DNA of 64,000 bases from Pelotomaculum schinkii (GTDB lineage Bacteria > Bacillota > Desulfotomaculia > Desulfotomaculales > Pelotomaculaceae): the NCBI RefSeq assembly GCF_004369205.1, contig NZ_QFGA01000001.1:2288338-2352337 (forward strand), read 5' to 3'. The notes under the pieces were generated by a model. That model was not told the origin of the DNA and searched no databases. It saw only the letters and a list, made by a program, of their open reading frames with translations. Below are positions 8,777 through 16,938 of this stretch, piece after piece. A program made the translations under genes and the position numbers. Position 1 is the stretch's first letter. Each line of letters starts with the position of its first letter.

Positions 8777-9373
8777 TTTAATTGATGTAATGATAAGGCC
8801 GACCATTGGGACGGCTCTTGTTTTCTAACTGACCCCTTCACTTATTGTTTGCTTTCGTACAACCAGCGCGATCTTTTTTTCAGCCCTTTGGACAAAATGT
8901 TGCACGGCCTCCTGCTTATGTGGTCAGCCTTCCGTACCGTACCGTTTTTATTTCACCTCACACAGATTTCCGGGGCTGGAACTTTAGCACAGCCTCTCCA
9001 TGTTGTAGTTGCTCAATTTCCTCTGCCCGCCTCAGGATTCCGTCAATCAACTGTATATTCCGCTAAGAAAAAACACCTAGACCGCCGAAGTTGAACACTA
9101 AGACCGTTTAAATTGAACAATCATTCCGTAGTGGCTGTACATTGATAACTAAAGGATCACATGGTATACTCAAACTGCTTTTACTTTTAAGCAGGATAGG
9201 GCAACACTGAGGAGTGACCCGAGCGGCTTAAGAGTTTTGCGGGGAGAGTGATGCCGGTGAGCGTCGCTCTTTTTTTGTTAAAAGCAACATAACATCACTC
9301 TCTTTGGAAAACTAAGCGATAAACCTCGGGAGTTTGAGGGCAGAGCCCTCAATAGCCGTAAGGCTGTTTTGAA

Positions 9374-10120
9374 TTATCTGTTGGCAATACCCTTGCGCTC
9401 CCGCATAGAGTTTTTACCGTCGATAAAAATGGTGTAGGAATCATGCACAATGCGATCTGAAATGGCATCGGCCAGTGTCGGTTCGCCAATTTTATGATAC
9501 CAACCGCCGATCTCAAACTGGGAACAGAATATGGTAGAAGCTTTTTTGTAACGAGATTCTACGATCTCAAGCAGATCGCGGGCTTCGCTTTCCTTGAGCG
9601 GAAACAGAAGCCATTCATCCAAAATGAGCAGCTTTACCTGTTTGTAAGCTTTGATGACCTTGCGGTATGTCCCCTCACCGCGTGCAATGGCCAATTCACC
9701 CAGCAGATCGGGAAGCCGTACATATTTAACCGTGTAAAAGTTTCGGCTGGCAGCCATGCCAAAAGCATTTGAGAGGTAGGTTTTTCCGCTACCCGTGGCT
9801 CCAAGGATTATGATGTTATGGGCTTCTTGGATGTAGTTACAGCTAGCCAAGCGGATGATTTGAGCTTTGTCGAGTTTGCGATCGTCATGATACTCAATGT
9901 TCTCAATACAAGCGTCATTGAAGGCAAAACCCGCGTTTTTGATCAAGCGCGACAGCCGATTGTTTTTACGGGCTGCCCATTCGGCATCGATCAGCAGACC
10001 GAAGCGTTCTTCAAAAGCCATGTCAGACAAGTTTGCGTTTTTGAGCTGTTCCCGGAATGCTGCAGCCATGACACTAAGCTTCATTTCGTGAAGCTTGGCT
10101 ACGGTTGAATCGTTTAGCAT
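9374..10120 (-). CDS. istB: IS21 helper ATPase IstB
   Basis: IstB is the AAA+ ATPase that loads and activates the IstA transposase on target DNA. The 248 residues carry Walker A GATGSGKT (about residue 105) and Walker B LLILDEW (about 163). The N-terminal helical part MLNDSTVAKLHEMKL is typical of the family. Its start overlaps the end of istA by seven bases, as is usual for IS21 operons. It appears intact. Confidence 0.95.
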   Translation of the reverse strand: MLNDSTVAKLHEMKLSVMAAAFREQLKNANLSDMAFEERFGLLIDAEWAARKNNRLSRLIKNAGFAFNDACIENIEYHDDRKLDKAQIIRLASCNYIQEAHNIIILGATGSGKTYLSNAFGMAASRNFYTVKYVRLPDLLGELAIARGEGTYRKVIKAYKQVKLLILDEWLLFPLKESEARDLLEIVESRYKKASTIFCSQFEIGGWYHKIGEPTLADAISDRIVHDSYTIFIDGKNSMRERKGIANR

Positions 10121-11682
10121 TTTCCATCCCTCCTGCTGTAGTAATCGGCTCCTCGTGTGAGTCCAAACTCAGAGGAGGAATGGCCCGGGGTTTCTTTCGG
10201 CAGCTTGTCCTGACCGGATTTTAAGATGGCCTGAACGCTCTTCAAGCTAGGCTGTACAGTGTAGGACAATGCTTTGGTGCAGGCCGATTCAAGGCGCTCC
10301 ACCGAATATTTGTCGGCCAGTTTCAAAAGAGCCATACAAGCCTTGTAGCCCTGCTGCTCGACTTTGTGACTTCCTAAAAACAGGTTAATGACAGCGCTTG
10401 TATTCTCACCGATTTTGGCTGCCCAGGATTTAAAGCGGTCGCCGTTCCAAGACACATATTTTTGATGATCTGGTGGCATATGGGCTTCCAGGGTGCTGTA
10501 TTGATTGCTCCTACCATAGAGCCGGGGATGAGAACAAATGCGATTGCCTTGGAAGAAGACCTCAATCACATTGCGGGTAATCCTGACATCAACTTTCTGC
10601 TTGATGTATTCAAACGGCACCGAATACTTCTGGGTCTCCACACTGATATGGTAATTGTATTGAACAGTGGCAATCTTCCAGGTCGCCAATTCAAATGGCT
10701 TTAAGGGCAACGGCAGCAAGAAGGGTTTTTCCTCATCGAACAAGGTGGCTCTGCTCCCGTTCTTCTTCTGAAAAGGTTTCTCTAGAAAAACCATTAGCTT
10801 TTCCCGAATGGCAGCATTCAGCTCTCGTAACGATAAAAACTGCTGATTACGCAGAGCAGCGAGTATCCATGTTGAGATGATGCCGACCGATCCTTCTACC
10901 GTGGGTTTATCTTTGGGAGCCCTAACTCTGCATGGAATAACCGCTGTACCATAATGTTCAGCCATCTCCTGATAGGTCTTGTTAATAACTGCTTCGCCTT
11001 TCGTCACCTTCTCCACGCCGGTTTTTAAGTTGTCCGGTACCATAATGCGAGTGATTCCACCGAAGAAGCGATAGGCGTTGATATGGGCGGTAATCCAGCT
11101 CTCCTGATTTTGTGAAAGGAAGGCTTCCACATAGGCATAGCCGCTGTATGGCAGGGCAGCCACAAACACATAGGCTTGGATAATCTCTCCCGTGTCTGTG
11201 TCGATGATCCTGGCGGTTTGTCCCGCCGAGTCTACCTCCATGATTTCCCCAGGCTTACGGTGAATGTGCATGGTTGCCTTGGTGCTTTTCACATAGTCAG
11301 CGTAATATTTGTTGAACTGGGTCGACTTGTACGGTACTTGCCCGGATTCGCGACACTGGTCGCAGTATTCAAGCCATAACAGAGTTAAGGTCACACCGCT
11401 TTTCGCCATCTCACGATGGATGTAGTCGTAATTCGGCATTTTGTACGCGGGCTTAGCGCTCTCCGAAGAAAAAAGGCGCTGTGACAACTCCTTGTCGGAC
11501 ATTTCGGCCACTGTCTGCCAACTTAGCCCTTGATCCTTTGCTCTTTGAAGCACGTTAATAACCGTGGTTCGAGAGCATCCGCATCCAGACGCAATGCGGC
11601 TGTTGTTGATTCCGAGGCTATGTAGCCGCAGAATCTCTTTGTAACTGGTCATCTCTATGACCCTCCTTGAATTTATTTGCAC
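10114..11682 (-). CDS. istA: IS21 transposase IstA
   Basis: This is a 522-residue DDE transposase. It has an N-terminal helix-turn-helix (SLGINNSRIASGCGCSRTTV) and a catalytic triad seen as EVDSAG (about residue 149), VPDNLK (about 215) and PTVEGSV (about 263), followed by a C-terminal beta-rich domain. No frameshift is visible, so the element may still be active. The protein may start a few codons later, at MTSYKEIL; the longest frame begins MQINSRRVIEMTSYKEI. Confidence 0.93.
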   Translation of the reverse strand: MQINSRRVIEMTSYKEILRLHSLGINNSRIASGCGCSRTTVINVLQRAKDQGLSWQTVAEMSDKELSQRLFSSESAKPAYKMPNYDYIHREMAKSGVTLTLLWLEYCDQCRESGQVPYKSTQFNKYYADYVKSTKATMHIHRKPGEIMEVDSAGQTARIIDTDTGEIIQAYVFVAALPYSGYAYVEAFLSQNQESWITAHINAYRFFGGITRIMVPDNLKTGVEKVTKGEAVINKTYQEMAEHYGTAVIPCRVRAPKDKPTVEGSVGIISTWILAALRNQQFLSLRELNAAIREKLMVFLEKPFQKKNGSRATLFDEEKPFLLPLPLKPFELATWKIATVQYNYHISVETQKYSVPFEYIKQKVDVRITRNVIEVFFQGNRICSHPRLYGRSNQYSTLEAHMPPDHQKYVSWNGDRFKSWAAKIGENTSAVINLFLGSHKVEQQGYKACMALLKLADKYSVERLESACTKALSYTVQPSLKSVQAILKSGQDKLPKETPGHSSSEFGLTRGADYYSRRDGKC

Positions 11683-11965
11683 CTTTCAGATGCATAAATT
11701 CAATTTAGCAGAAAGGTCATATCCGGTGTTCAACTTTGCCGGAAAGGGTGTCCAGTTTCAAACGGAGACACTGTTCAATCTCAGCGGTCAAACTGTTCAG
11801 TTTGACCCGGCATATTCAATCAACCGCTCCAACAGTTTCATCCAACACCTGCCTTTCCGCGTCACTACCCCCTCAAACGAACTACTTGCAGCTTTCATCG
11901 CCGCTCCCATACGAAAATCTCCGTCTGCGGCCGCTCCATGTCAACCTCGGGCGCCAATAACAAAA

Positions 11966-11990
11966 CCCCGCAATCACTTGCGGGGCTTTA
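11966..11990. terminator. Terminator beside the left att site
   Basis: CCCCGCAA (11966-11973) pairs with TTGCGGGG (11978-11985), preceded by A's and followed by CTTTACTTTT. A GC hairpin stands at the same place next to all three att copies. Confidence 0.7.
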
Positions 11991-11998
11991 CTTTTCTA

Positions 11999-12044
11999 TG
12001 GCGCGCCTGGGAAGATTCGAACCCCCGACCTTCTGATCCGTAGT
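11999..12044. repeat. att core copy 1 (left end of element A)
   Basis: This 46-bp sequence begins TGGCGCGCCTGGGAAGATTC and is identical to the 3' half of tRNA-Arg(ACG) at 36460-36505. Identity with the tRNA copy goes on to 12048, but the 5' half of the tRNA is absent. Confidence 0.92.
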
Positions 12045-12158
12045 CAGAAACATGGCCTTTTGCAGGTTAGGACAATGTTGGTCAAGTGCTTGTCCTATAA
12101 GGGTTTGTCCACTTTTACGTTGGTCATCTTTGGTTGCTTTTTGGGGATAATTTGCATT

Positions 12159-12180
12159 GACTATCCCCAAATTATCCCCA
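12159..12180. repeat. 22-bp direct repeat near the left att (probable integrase arm site)
   Basis: A 22-bp sequence beginning GACTATCCCCAAATTATCCC is found here and exactly again at 24139-24160, about 50 bases inside the right att. A related inverted motif TTGGGGATAATTT is at 12141-12153. Sites near both ends of an element are usually bound by the arm domain of its integrase. Confidence 0.6.
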
Positions 12181-12283
12181 GCACAAGTACCGCAAATCAA
12201 GGTAAAACAATACGTCCTGCTTTATTATTTAAAGTGCCCGACTTTGATCTTCCCGTAGCCAAAACTTGATATACATTGATATC

Positions 12284-12961
12284 CTAGTTAAATAATCTAA
12301 TAAGGTTTGCCTTACACGTTGTATCAACTAATGCTCGTTCATTCCTAGTTAAACCGTTATCATATATTTCTTTTAACTTGGCAAGGTTTTGCCCCGAGCT
12401 TTTTATAAAAGGTAATAACTCCTCAATAGACATTAAATCCTTTTTCTGTTTCATCCCCTGCAGGCGTTTATTATTAATCACTAATTTATGTAAAACATAT
12501 GCCTCTGGCAGAGGTACCAGCAGCTGATACAATCGAATAAATAAAGTAGTAGTCCATTGAATCAAAATATCTAGATGCCGAAGCCCAGCAGCTTTTATTC
12601 CAAGCCCTTCTACGGTATAAGGCTCAATCTGGCCCTGGCCCATATCTCGAACTAAAAACTCGACCTCAAGAGGACCTTCAAAATTTGAAAATTTAATAAG
12701 CCCATCATTGCGCTGCTGAGTCATAAAACCATGACGTTCCATTACATCGCATAATGGTACTTTCTTGGCTGGGCGCCTTATGTTTGGGATTAGAAAATCA
12801 AGGTCAATTGTACGGATGTTTGGCTGGAAGCCGCTAAAATAATTAGATTCAGCATAAATATACTCAACCCAGCTCCCAATCAAAATTAGATCCGGTAAAA
12901 CCCCTTGTGAATCCAGTATCCTAATGGTTTCCCAAAAAACCGCTTCTTGTTTTTCGTTCAT
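12284..12961 (-). CDS. Nucleotidyltransferase-fold protein, AbiEii-like
   Basis: This 225-residue protein has LIGSWVEYIYAES near the N-terminus and TIDLDFLIPN about 30 residues later. This is the GS-x...D-x-D metal and nucleotide site of the DNA polymerase beta-like nucleotidyltransferase fold, seen in AbiEii/MenT-type toxins and in housekeeping enzymes. It follows a small basic protein in a two-gene operon with a 4-base overlap (ATGA). The operon has paired inverted-repeat operators upstream. That layout suggests a toxin-antitoxin-like or abortive-infection module, but no function has been shown here. Confidence 0.6.
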   Translation of the reverse strand: MNEKQEAVFWETIRILDSQGVLPDLILIGSWVEYIYAESNYFSGFQPNIRTIDLDFLIPNIRRPAKKVPLCDVMERHGFMTQQRNDGLIKFSNFEGPLEVEFLVRDMGQGQIEPYTVEGLGIKAAGLRHLDILIQWTTTLFIRLYQLLVPLPEAYVLHKLVINNKRLQGMKQKKDLMSIEELLPFIKSSGQNLAKLKEIYDNGLTRNERALVDTTCKANLIRLFN

Positions 12962-13260
12962 TTGTGTTTAAGCGCTTTCTCTAAAATCCTACAATCTCTT
13001 TTTACTTCGCGTAGATTTTTCATAAGTTTTTTATGCTGCTCTAACTTAAACTGTAACTCATTTAATTCTTCCTCAGATAATTTGTTTAAATATTTGGAGA
13101 CCATTTTCCCGTCTTTCCGATAATCCAGATAGGGATACATACGACCACGAATATTTTTAAAGCGGATGTTTCCTTTGGGCATGCTCGCTAATTTCTCTTT
13201 ATAGGATTGCTCCATAGACTTGAGCCGCTCATAATGGTCTTCCAAAACCCCGCGAATCAT
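12958..13260 (-). CDS. Small basic coiled protein, partner of the nucleotidyltransferase (DUF6788-like)
   Basis: This protein has 100 residues. The ATG at 13260 is chosen because AGGAGGG stands six bases before it; the frame is open further upstream to 13308. The core RMYPYLDYRKDGKMVSKYLNK resembles the small DUF6788-type proteins with Y-x-R-x-GKxxSKYL. The C-terminal half is a lysine/glutamate-rich predicted coiled coil. It overlaps the next gene by four bases. As first gene of the operon and close to the operators, it is the likelier repressor/antitoxin partner (inference). Confidence 0.6.
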   Translation of the reverse strand: MIRGVLEDHYERLKSMEQSYKEKLASMPKGNIRFKNIRGRMYPYLDYRKDGKMVSKYLNKLSEEELNELQFKLEQHKKLMKNLREVKRDCRILEKALKHK

Positions 13261-13277
13261 TATAATCCCTCCTGTCG

Positions 13278-13400
13278 TTAACCTGCAACTTGGCAATATT
13301 TTAACCATTGCAGGTTAATAATATTCTACTCTGTGGTGCTTTTTTTTGCAAGAAAAAAATTAACCTGCAAGTAGTTATTATTTAAAATATTGTAGGTTAA
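13278..13400. promoter_or_regulatory. Two tandem operators, each a spaced TTAACCTGCAA inverted repeat
   Basis: TTAACCTGCAA at 13278-13288 faces ATTGCAGGTTAA at 13307-13318. The same pair, with one changed base, recurs at 13360-13370 and 13389-13400. Both pairs have exactly 18 bases between arms and the two units are 82 bp apart. They lie just before the two-gene nucleotidyltransferase operon and look like binding sites for its autoregulator. Confidence 0.7.
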
Positions 13401-13600
13401 TTATACTAAAATGGTACATATAAAGCTACCCTATTAATACATCGACGTCATTCCCAGGGCTTGTACAAACAAAAAGAGCACATCCCTGGTCCTAATGCAA
13501 TCCCCCCTAGCGCTGGTTAAAGATTATTTTGAGCTTTTCTCTCTTCCTCCAGGTCTACTGTCATGCTTGCTGGGTTTTCGAATGATTTACTACCGACCGG

Positions 13601-13786
13601 CTACCTTAAATACTCCCTGAACTGCTCCGGGTTAATGTAGTAGCTCCATTTCTTCCGCTTCACAGCTACCCCAAATGGGAACTTGCCTTGTTGCAGTGCT
13701 ATCCGTAAAAACTGTGGGTTTACACCCATAATAGCGGCGGCCTTCGGTAGCGGCATGCGCTTACCTCCCGGTATTTCCTGACTCAC
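13601..13786 (-). CDS. Small helix-turn-helix protein, excisionase-like
   Basis: This 61-residue protein shows PLPKAAAIMGVNPQFLRIAL, a turn GKFPFGVAVKRK and YYINPEQFREYL. This is the MerR-like winged helix of excisionase/HTH_17 proteins. It lies 18 bases after a second protein of the same class (13804-14013), so the two may act as a pair in excision or gene control of element A. Confidence 0.7.
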   Translation of the reverse strand: MSQEIPGGKRMPLPKAAAIMGVNPQFLRIALQQGKFPFGVAVKRKKWSYYINPEQFREYLR

Positions 13787-13803
13787 AGGGTCAGTCTCCC
13801 ACT

Positions 13804-14013
13804 TTAGCCGGTTGCTGAGGTCTCTCCCCCGGTTATCTGTTTTTCATACCACTCATAAAACTGTTTTTTTGGCACCCGTATCCTTTTCCCTAACTTGAAT
13901 ACTGGGAATAGTCCATCCTTTGCATATTGGTAAGCCCTACTTACTCCAATTCCTAATATTTCTGCTACTTCAGGTACCGACATATGGAGGTTGCTTTTAG
14001 GTGTTTTAAACAT
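13804..14013 (-). CDS. Excisionase-family (HTH_17) DNA-binding protein
   Basis: This 69-residue protein reads SVPEVAEILGIGVSRAYQYA, then GLFPVFKLGKRIRVPKKQFYEW. It is the standard excisionase/MerR-like fold that bends DNA at att sites or binds promoters. GGTGAAG precedes the ATG. It lies upstream of, and in the same direction as, the 61-residue HTH gene. Confidence 0.8.
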   Translation of the reverse strand: MFKTPKSNLHMSVPEVAEILGIGVSRAYQYAKDGLFPVFKLGKRIRVPKKQFYEWYEKQITGGETSATG

Positions 14014-14300
14014 TTACTTCACCTGCCTTTGTTGATGAGGTTACTACTGTCACCATTGCGGAACTTTTGAAATTTTTTGTAGTTTTGTCACCACCTTTTT
14101 GTTTTAAGAATGTGCCACATCGGAAAGCTTTGTTGAGGAGGCGACATTTTGTCGTGCCCTCTGGTTGTTTCCGTGCTTAATCCCCCAGTATTCTTTTAAA
14201 AACTTTGCCCTCTCGCCTTTTTAATTGGGTCGCCATCGCCCTGGCGGCGTTCTTTATGGAGCCAGCCCCACCGCAGCGGGACCAGCTCCAACCCCTGGCC

Positions 14301-14519
14301 TTAATTTATATTTGCTACCGCTACAGGCTCAGGAAACCAGTGCTTACTTTTAAAGGATGCTAGAGTCATGGCGCCCTCCTCTGTGATTGTGATTACTAAG
14401 ACTCTCCCACATCTTGGGCATTTAATTGACATTTCCATCCTGCCTATTAAGGAGTAATAAAATATCATCCTATTGCATTTGGGGCAGCGGTATTTTTTTT
14501 CTTTTAAATTCTCTGCCAT
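14301..14519 (-). CDS. Com-like zinc-ribbon protein
   Basis: The protein has 72 residues with two CxxC pairs: YRCPKCNRMIFYYSL and IKCPRCGRVLVI. This spacing recalls Com of phage Mu, a small zinc-ribbon translational activator, and related phage proteins. No DNA-methylase gene of the Mom type follows here, so the target is unknown. Confidence 0.65.
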   Translation of the reverse strand: MAENLKEKKYRCPKCNRMIFYYSLIGRMEMSIKCPRCGRVLVITITEEGAMTLASFKSKHWFPEPVAVANIN

Positions 14520-14533
14520 AAAATCAGCCTCCC

Positions 14534-14713
14534 CTATCCAACGAGCTTTTCAACCGGCACACCTAATTCCTTCGCAAGCCGAGCCAGAAGACGAATAGCT
14601 TTATACTCACCACTTTCAACACGTCCAAGGTGGCGAGGAGTAATAAGCACTCTGTTAGCAAGTTCTTGCCGGCTTATACCTTTCTCAATTCGTAACTGCT
14701 TAACTGGCGACAT
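14534..14713 (-). CDS. XRE-family helix-turn-helix regulator (59 residues)
   Basis: The ATG at 14713 overlaps the end of the upstream gene by 14 bases. The product reads MSPVKQLRIEKGISRQELAN, then VLITPRHLGRVESGEYKA and LAKELGVPVEKLVG. This is a full XRE/Cro helix-turn-helix of the length of a minimal repressor. It is shorter than usual size limits. Confidence 0.8.
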   Translation of the reverse strand: MSPVKQLRIEKGISRQELANRVLITPRHLGRVESGEYKAIRLLARLAKELGVPVEKLVG

Positions 14714-14981
14714 CGAGCATACCCTCCCCGGTGAAAAATTGCTTCAGGCTTGTCCCATCCTGCAGGCCGGCCAGGTAAAATTCCTGCTCTACGATACTAA
14801 TAAGCGTCGAGTGAAGGCCCTCCAGGTGTTCGATAAGTTCTGGGCTAGTGCCATACCTCAAAATATCATACAGGTGGCAGCACTCATCAAAAACGGAACT
14901 GAACTCCGGTTTATTTGCGACAGCCTGTCCAATCTCATCACAGCGGTTATCAATAATCTGTTTGCATATGGGATTTAACAT
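14700..14981 (-). CDS. Small acidic element protein, unknown
   Basis: This 93-residue, mostly helical protein ends with FYLAGLQDGTSLKQFF. The segment resembles YRQGLKDGVALKAEL in the element B protein at 33980-34306, so both may belong to one loose family of small helical satellite proteins. It overlaps the XRE regulator gene by 14 bases, suggesting co-expression. Confidence 0.5.
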   Translation of the reverse strand: MLNPICKQIIDNRCDEIGQAVANKPEFSSVFDECCHLYDILRYGTSPELIEHLEGLHSTLISIVEQEFYLAGLQDGTSLKQFFTGEGMLDVAS

Positions 14982-15002
14982 ATGAATTGGCCTCCTCGAA
15001 TT

Positions 15003-15338
15003 TTAATTATAAAGAGGTGTGTCTATTTCCACCAACACGGGCAACTCTTTAATGTCCTTTGATATTGTTTGCATACCGTACATAAACCCCATTTTAAAGA
15101 CTTCTGCAAATGAAAGTCTTTCCACCTCTTCAGCTGCTTCAATGGCTTCTCTAGCGAATTCGATAATAGTCATCCTTTCGGTTTCTTCCATTTTTATTTC
15201 ATCGAGAAAATCAGCTATTCTATTGAATTTTTTAGCATAGTCATCCCAGAAGTGTTTAAAAGATGGGTGCTCAGCAATAGGGAACTTAAGACCCATGGTT
15301 TTAATAACTGCCAACGTATCAAGCTTGTGTTTAGGCAT
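15003..15338 (-). CDS. Small helical element protein, unknown
   Basis: This 111-residue, highly helical and acidic protein ends with EVFKMGFMYGMQTISKDIKE, again a 'GxxYGxxxxxK' type tail as in its downstream neighbour. AGGAGG stands before the ATG. I do not recognise the family. It is the first gene of a minus-strand run with 14700-14981 and the XRE gene. Confidence 0.5.
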   Translation of the reverse strand: MPKHKLDTLAVIKTMGLKFPIAEHPSFKHFWDDYAKKFNRIADFLDEIKMEETERMTIIEFAREAIEAAEEVERLSFAEVFKMGFMYGMQTISKDIKELPVLVEIDTPLYN

Positions 15339-15509
15339 AAAAATACCTCCTTAGGTTTTTTCCATAATTCTCTCAACAGGGGACAATAATATACCCTGTT
15401 TTTGGAAAATGGCTTGATTTCCACCATGAGGAGGTTATAATAAAAAAGATAGCCTCTCATGGGGCACTCATTAGGAAGTCCGGATCTCTTGGCGGGGAGC
15501 GGGCTTCCT

Positions 15510-15683
15510 TTAATTTTTAACTTCCTTTGACTTTAACCACTCAACTACTACTTGTTTATCAAACCTGACTAAACGTCCCTGTTTGATAAAAGGCAAGCCT
15601 TCTTTTCGCCATCGCTCTGTTGTGCGTCTACTAATTTTTAACCATTCACAAAGCTCGCCTATGGTAATAAAATCCCCTTCCAT
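15510..15683 (-). CDS. Excisionase-like helix-turn-helix protein (57 residues)
   Basis: A short minus-strand frame from the ATG at 15683, with GGTGGTGAT before it, gives FITIGELCEWLKISRRTTER, then GLPFIKQGRLVRFDKQVVVEWL. It is a complete HTH_17 domain. It is the third such small protein in element A. Confidence 0.75.
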   Translation of the reverse strand: MEGDFITIGELCEWLKISRRTTERWRKEGLPFIKQGRLVRFDKQVVVEWLKSKEVKN

Positions 15684-15802
15684 ATATCACCACCCTTTGC
15701 TATTTAATGATATTTTATATACCACTATACGACATGTCAATATGTATTACCATAATTATCTATAATTTTAGGCAAAAAAAACGAGCCCGGAGGCCCTTAA
15801 AA

Positions 15803-16192
15803 TTATTTTAGCATCTCACTTAGTACTTTTGCTGCTAGGTCTTTCAACTGTTCCCATCCCCATTTAGTGGCATTTTGGCTTATTACTTTAACTTTTTCTA
15901 CTCCCGTTAGCGTTCTATCTATTTGGAGTTTTTGTTCAACAAAATCAATACCCTGCCTTGTCATTTTTATATCTCCAACATTTACATGTAATGGAATATG
16001 ACTATTGCCACCTCGAATTATCGTAGCACCGTTTATCATCTGTTCATTTTGTAATTTATCAATAGCAATTCTAAAAATCTTATTATCCAAATCAAGGTTT
16101 TTAAAACTTATTTCCCTTTCCATATCTGGTAAATCTTTTTGATATTCAGTATATATAGCAAGTAAAACCTTTTGTTTTGCATCTAGTTCCAT
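15803..16192 (-). CDS. YjcQ-like winged-helix protein
   Basis: The ATG at 16192 has AGGAGG in front and gives 129 residues. The part NKIFRIAIDKLQNEQMINGA followed by a turn with IPLHVNVGDIKMTRQGIDFV matches the winged-helix YjcQ family found on prophages and mobile elements. The C-terminal tail is helical. The role is unknown, probably DNA binding. Confidence 0.6.
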   Translation of the reverse strand: MELDAKQKVLLAIYTEYQKDLPDMEREISFKNLDLDNKIFRIAIDKLQNEQMINGATIIRGGNSHIPLHVNVGDIKMTRQGIDFVEQKLQIDRTLTGVEKVKVISQNATKWGWEQLKDLAAKVLSEMLK

Positions 16193-16938
16193 TATGCAAC
16201 CTCCTAACTTCTTGATAGACTTCGACAAGAAGGGAAACTTATCCTTGACAAATATTCCGACAGGATATGACAGAGAGGGGTAGACAGCCTGGTAACCCAC
16301 TGCCCATGCTCATAACGATCACCAATCAGCGCAAAATTGCGCTAACCGGTTTTGTCCTCAGGTTTGAGGGATAAAGGTCGGATACCGCAACCGACCTTTC
16401 CATGCGGATTTTAATTCCGGACATCTCAGGATAAGGGTTGTGTTTAATACAAACCCCTAGTGGAATCAAATTGATTCGCCCATCAGTTTGTCAACTCGGC
16501 CGACAAGTGGGCTTAGTGAAGAATTTAGACAGCGCAATTTTACGCCGCCAAATTTTGATTTAACAGGATTGCTGCCGGTATACTCGGATGTCACATCCAA
16601 CTTTCCTAACCTTGACCTTTGGCAAAGGCCTGTTCTCAAAACCGACCTGCCCTGATTCTGGAGCCCGGAGTTATGAGCTGGTTTTACTTACTCCATTTTT
16701 GGATCAATCTAATCTCCGACAGTCCAATAGAGTTTTCCGAGTTTAAATCGGTACCCCCCCAACCCGTTACTGCTTTTATCTCCCCAAAATTGAGGGGACC
16801 GCCACTCTAATTTATCGAAGAAGGATGTCTTTTATGTTTTACGAGTAATTTTTTCAGGTGAAACACAATTCGACATTATTCCCGAAGGTAAAATATTGGC
16901 GATTCCAGAAGTCCCTCATTAATAGGGAGGTGGTAGCT
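16193..16938. ncRNA. Hairpin-rich conserved non-coding block of element A (candidate structured RNA or origin)
   Basis: No credible gene lies between 16193 and 16938. The stretch holds at least eight short hairpins: GCGCAAAATTGCGC (16329-16342), a 9-bp stem AAAGGTCGG/CCGACCTTT (16373-16399), GGATGTCACATCC (16586-16598), and hairpins in 16737-16806. Three segments match element B at 32737-33124: 16507-16530 with 33101-33124, 16586-16598 with 32936-32948, and 16737-16806 with 33018-33087. Whether it acts as RNA or as single-stranded DNA is open. Confidence 0.5.

Larger units (their letters stand above)
9061..11811 (-). mobile_element. IS21-family insertion sequence
   Basis: The element holds the istA and istB genes on the minus strand. 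The left end (9080-9119) and, inverted, the right end (11749-11789) share the pattern GACCGC-YGARRTTGAACA followed by a second TTGAACA-like repeat, the multiple terminal repeats normal for IS21. ATATTC occurs at 9055-9060 and 11812-11817, which may be the target duplication. On that basis the element is 2,751 bp. The outermost bases do not form a perfect inverted repeat, so the exact limits are uncertain. Confidence 0.75.

Noticed and set aside
16619..16810. 63-codon plus-strand frame in the conserved non-coding block of element A
   Set aside because: The matching block of element B has no corresponding frame, and the matches follow hairpins, not codons.
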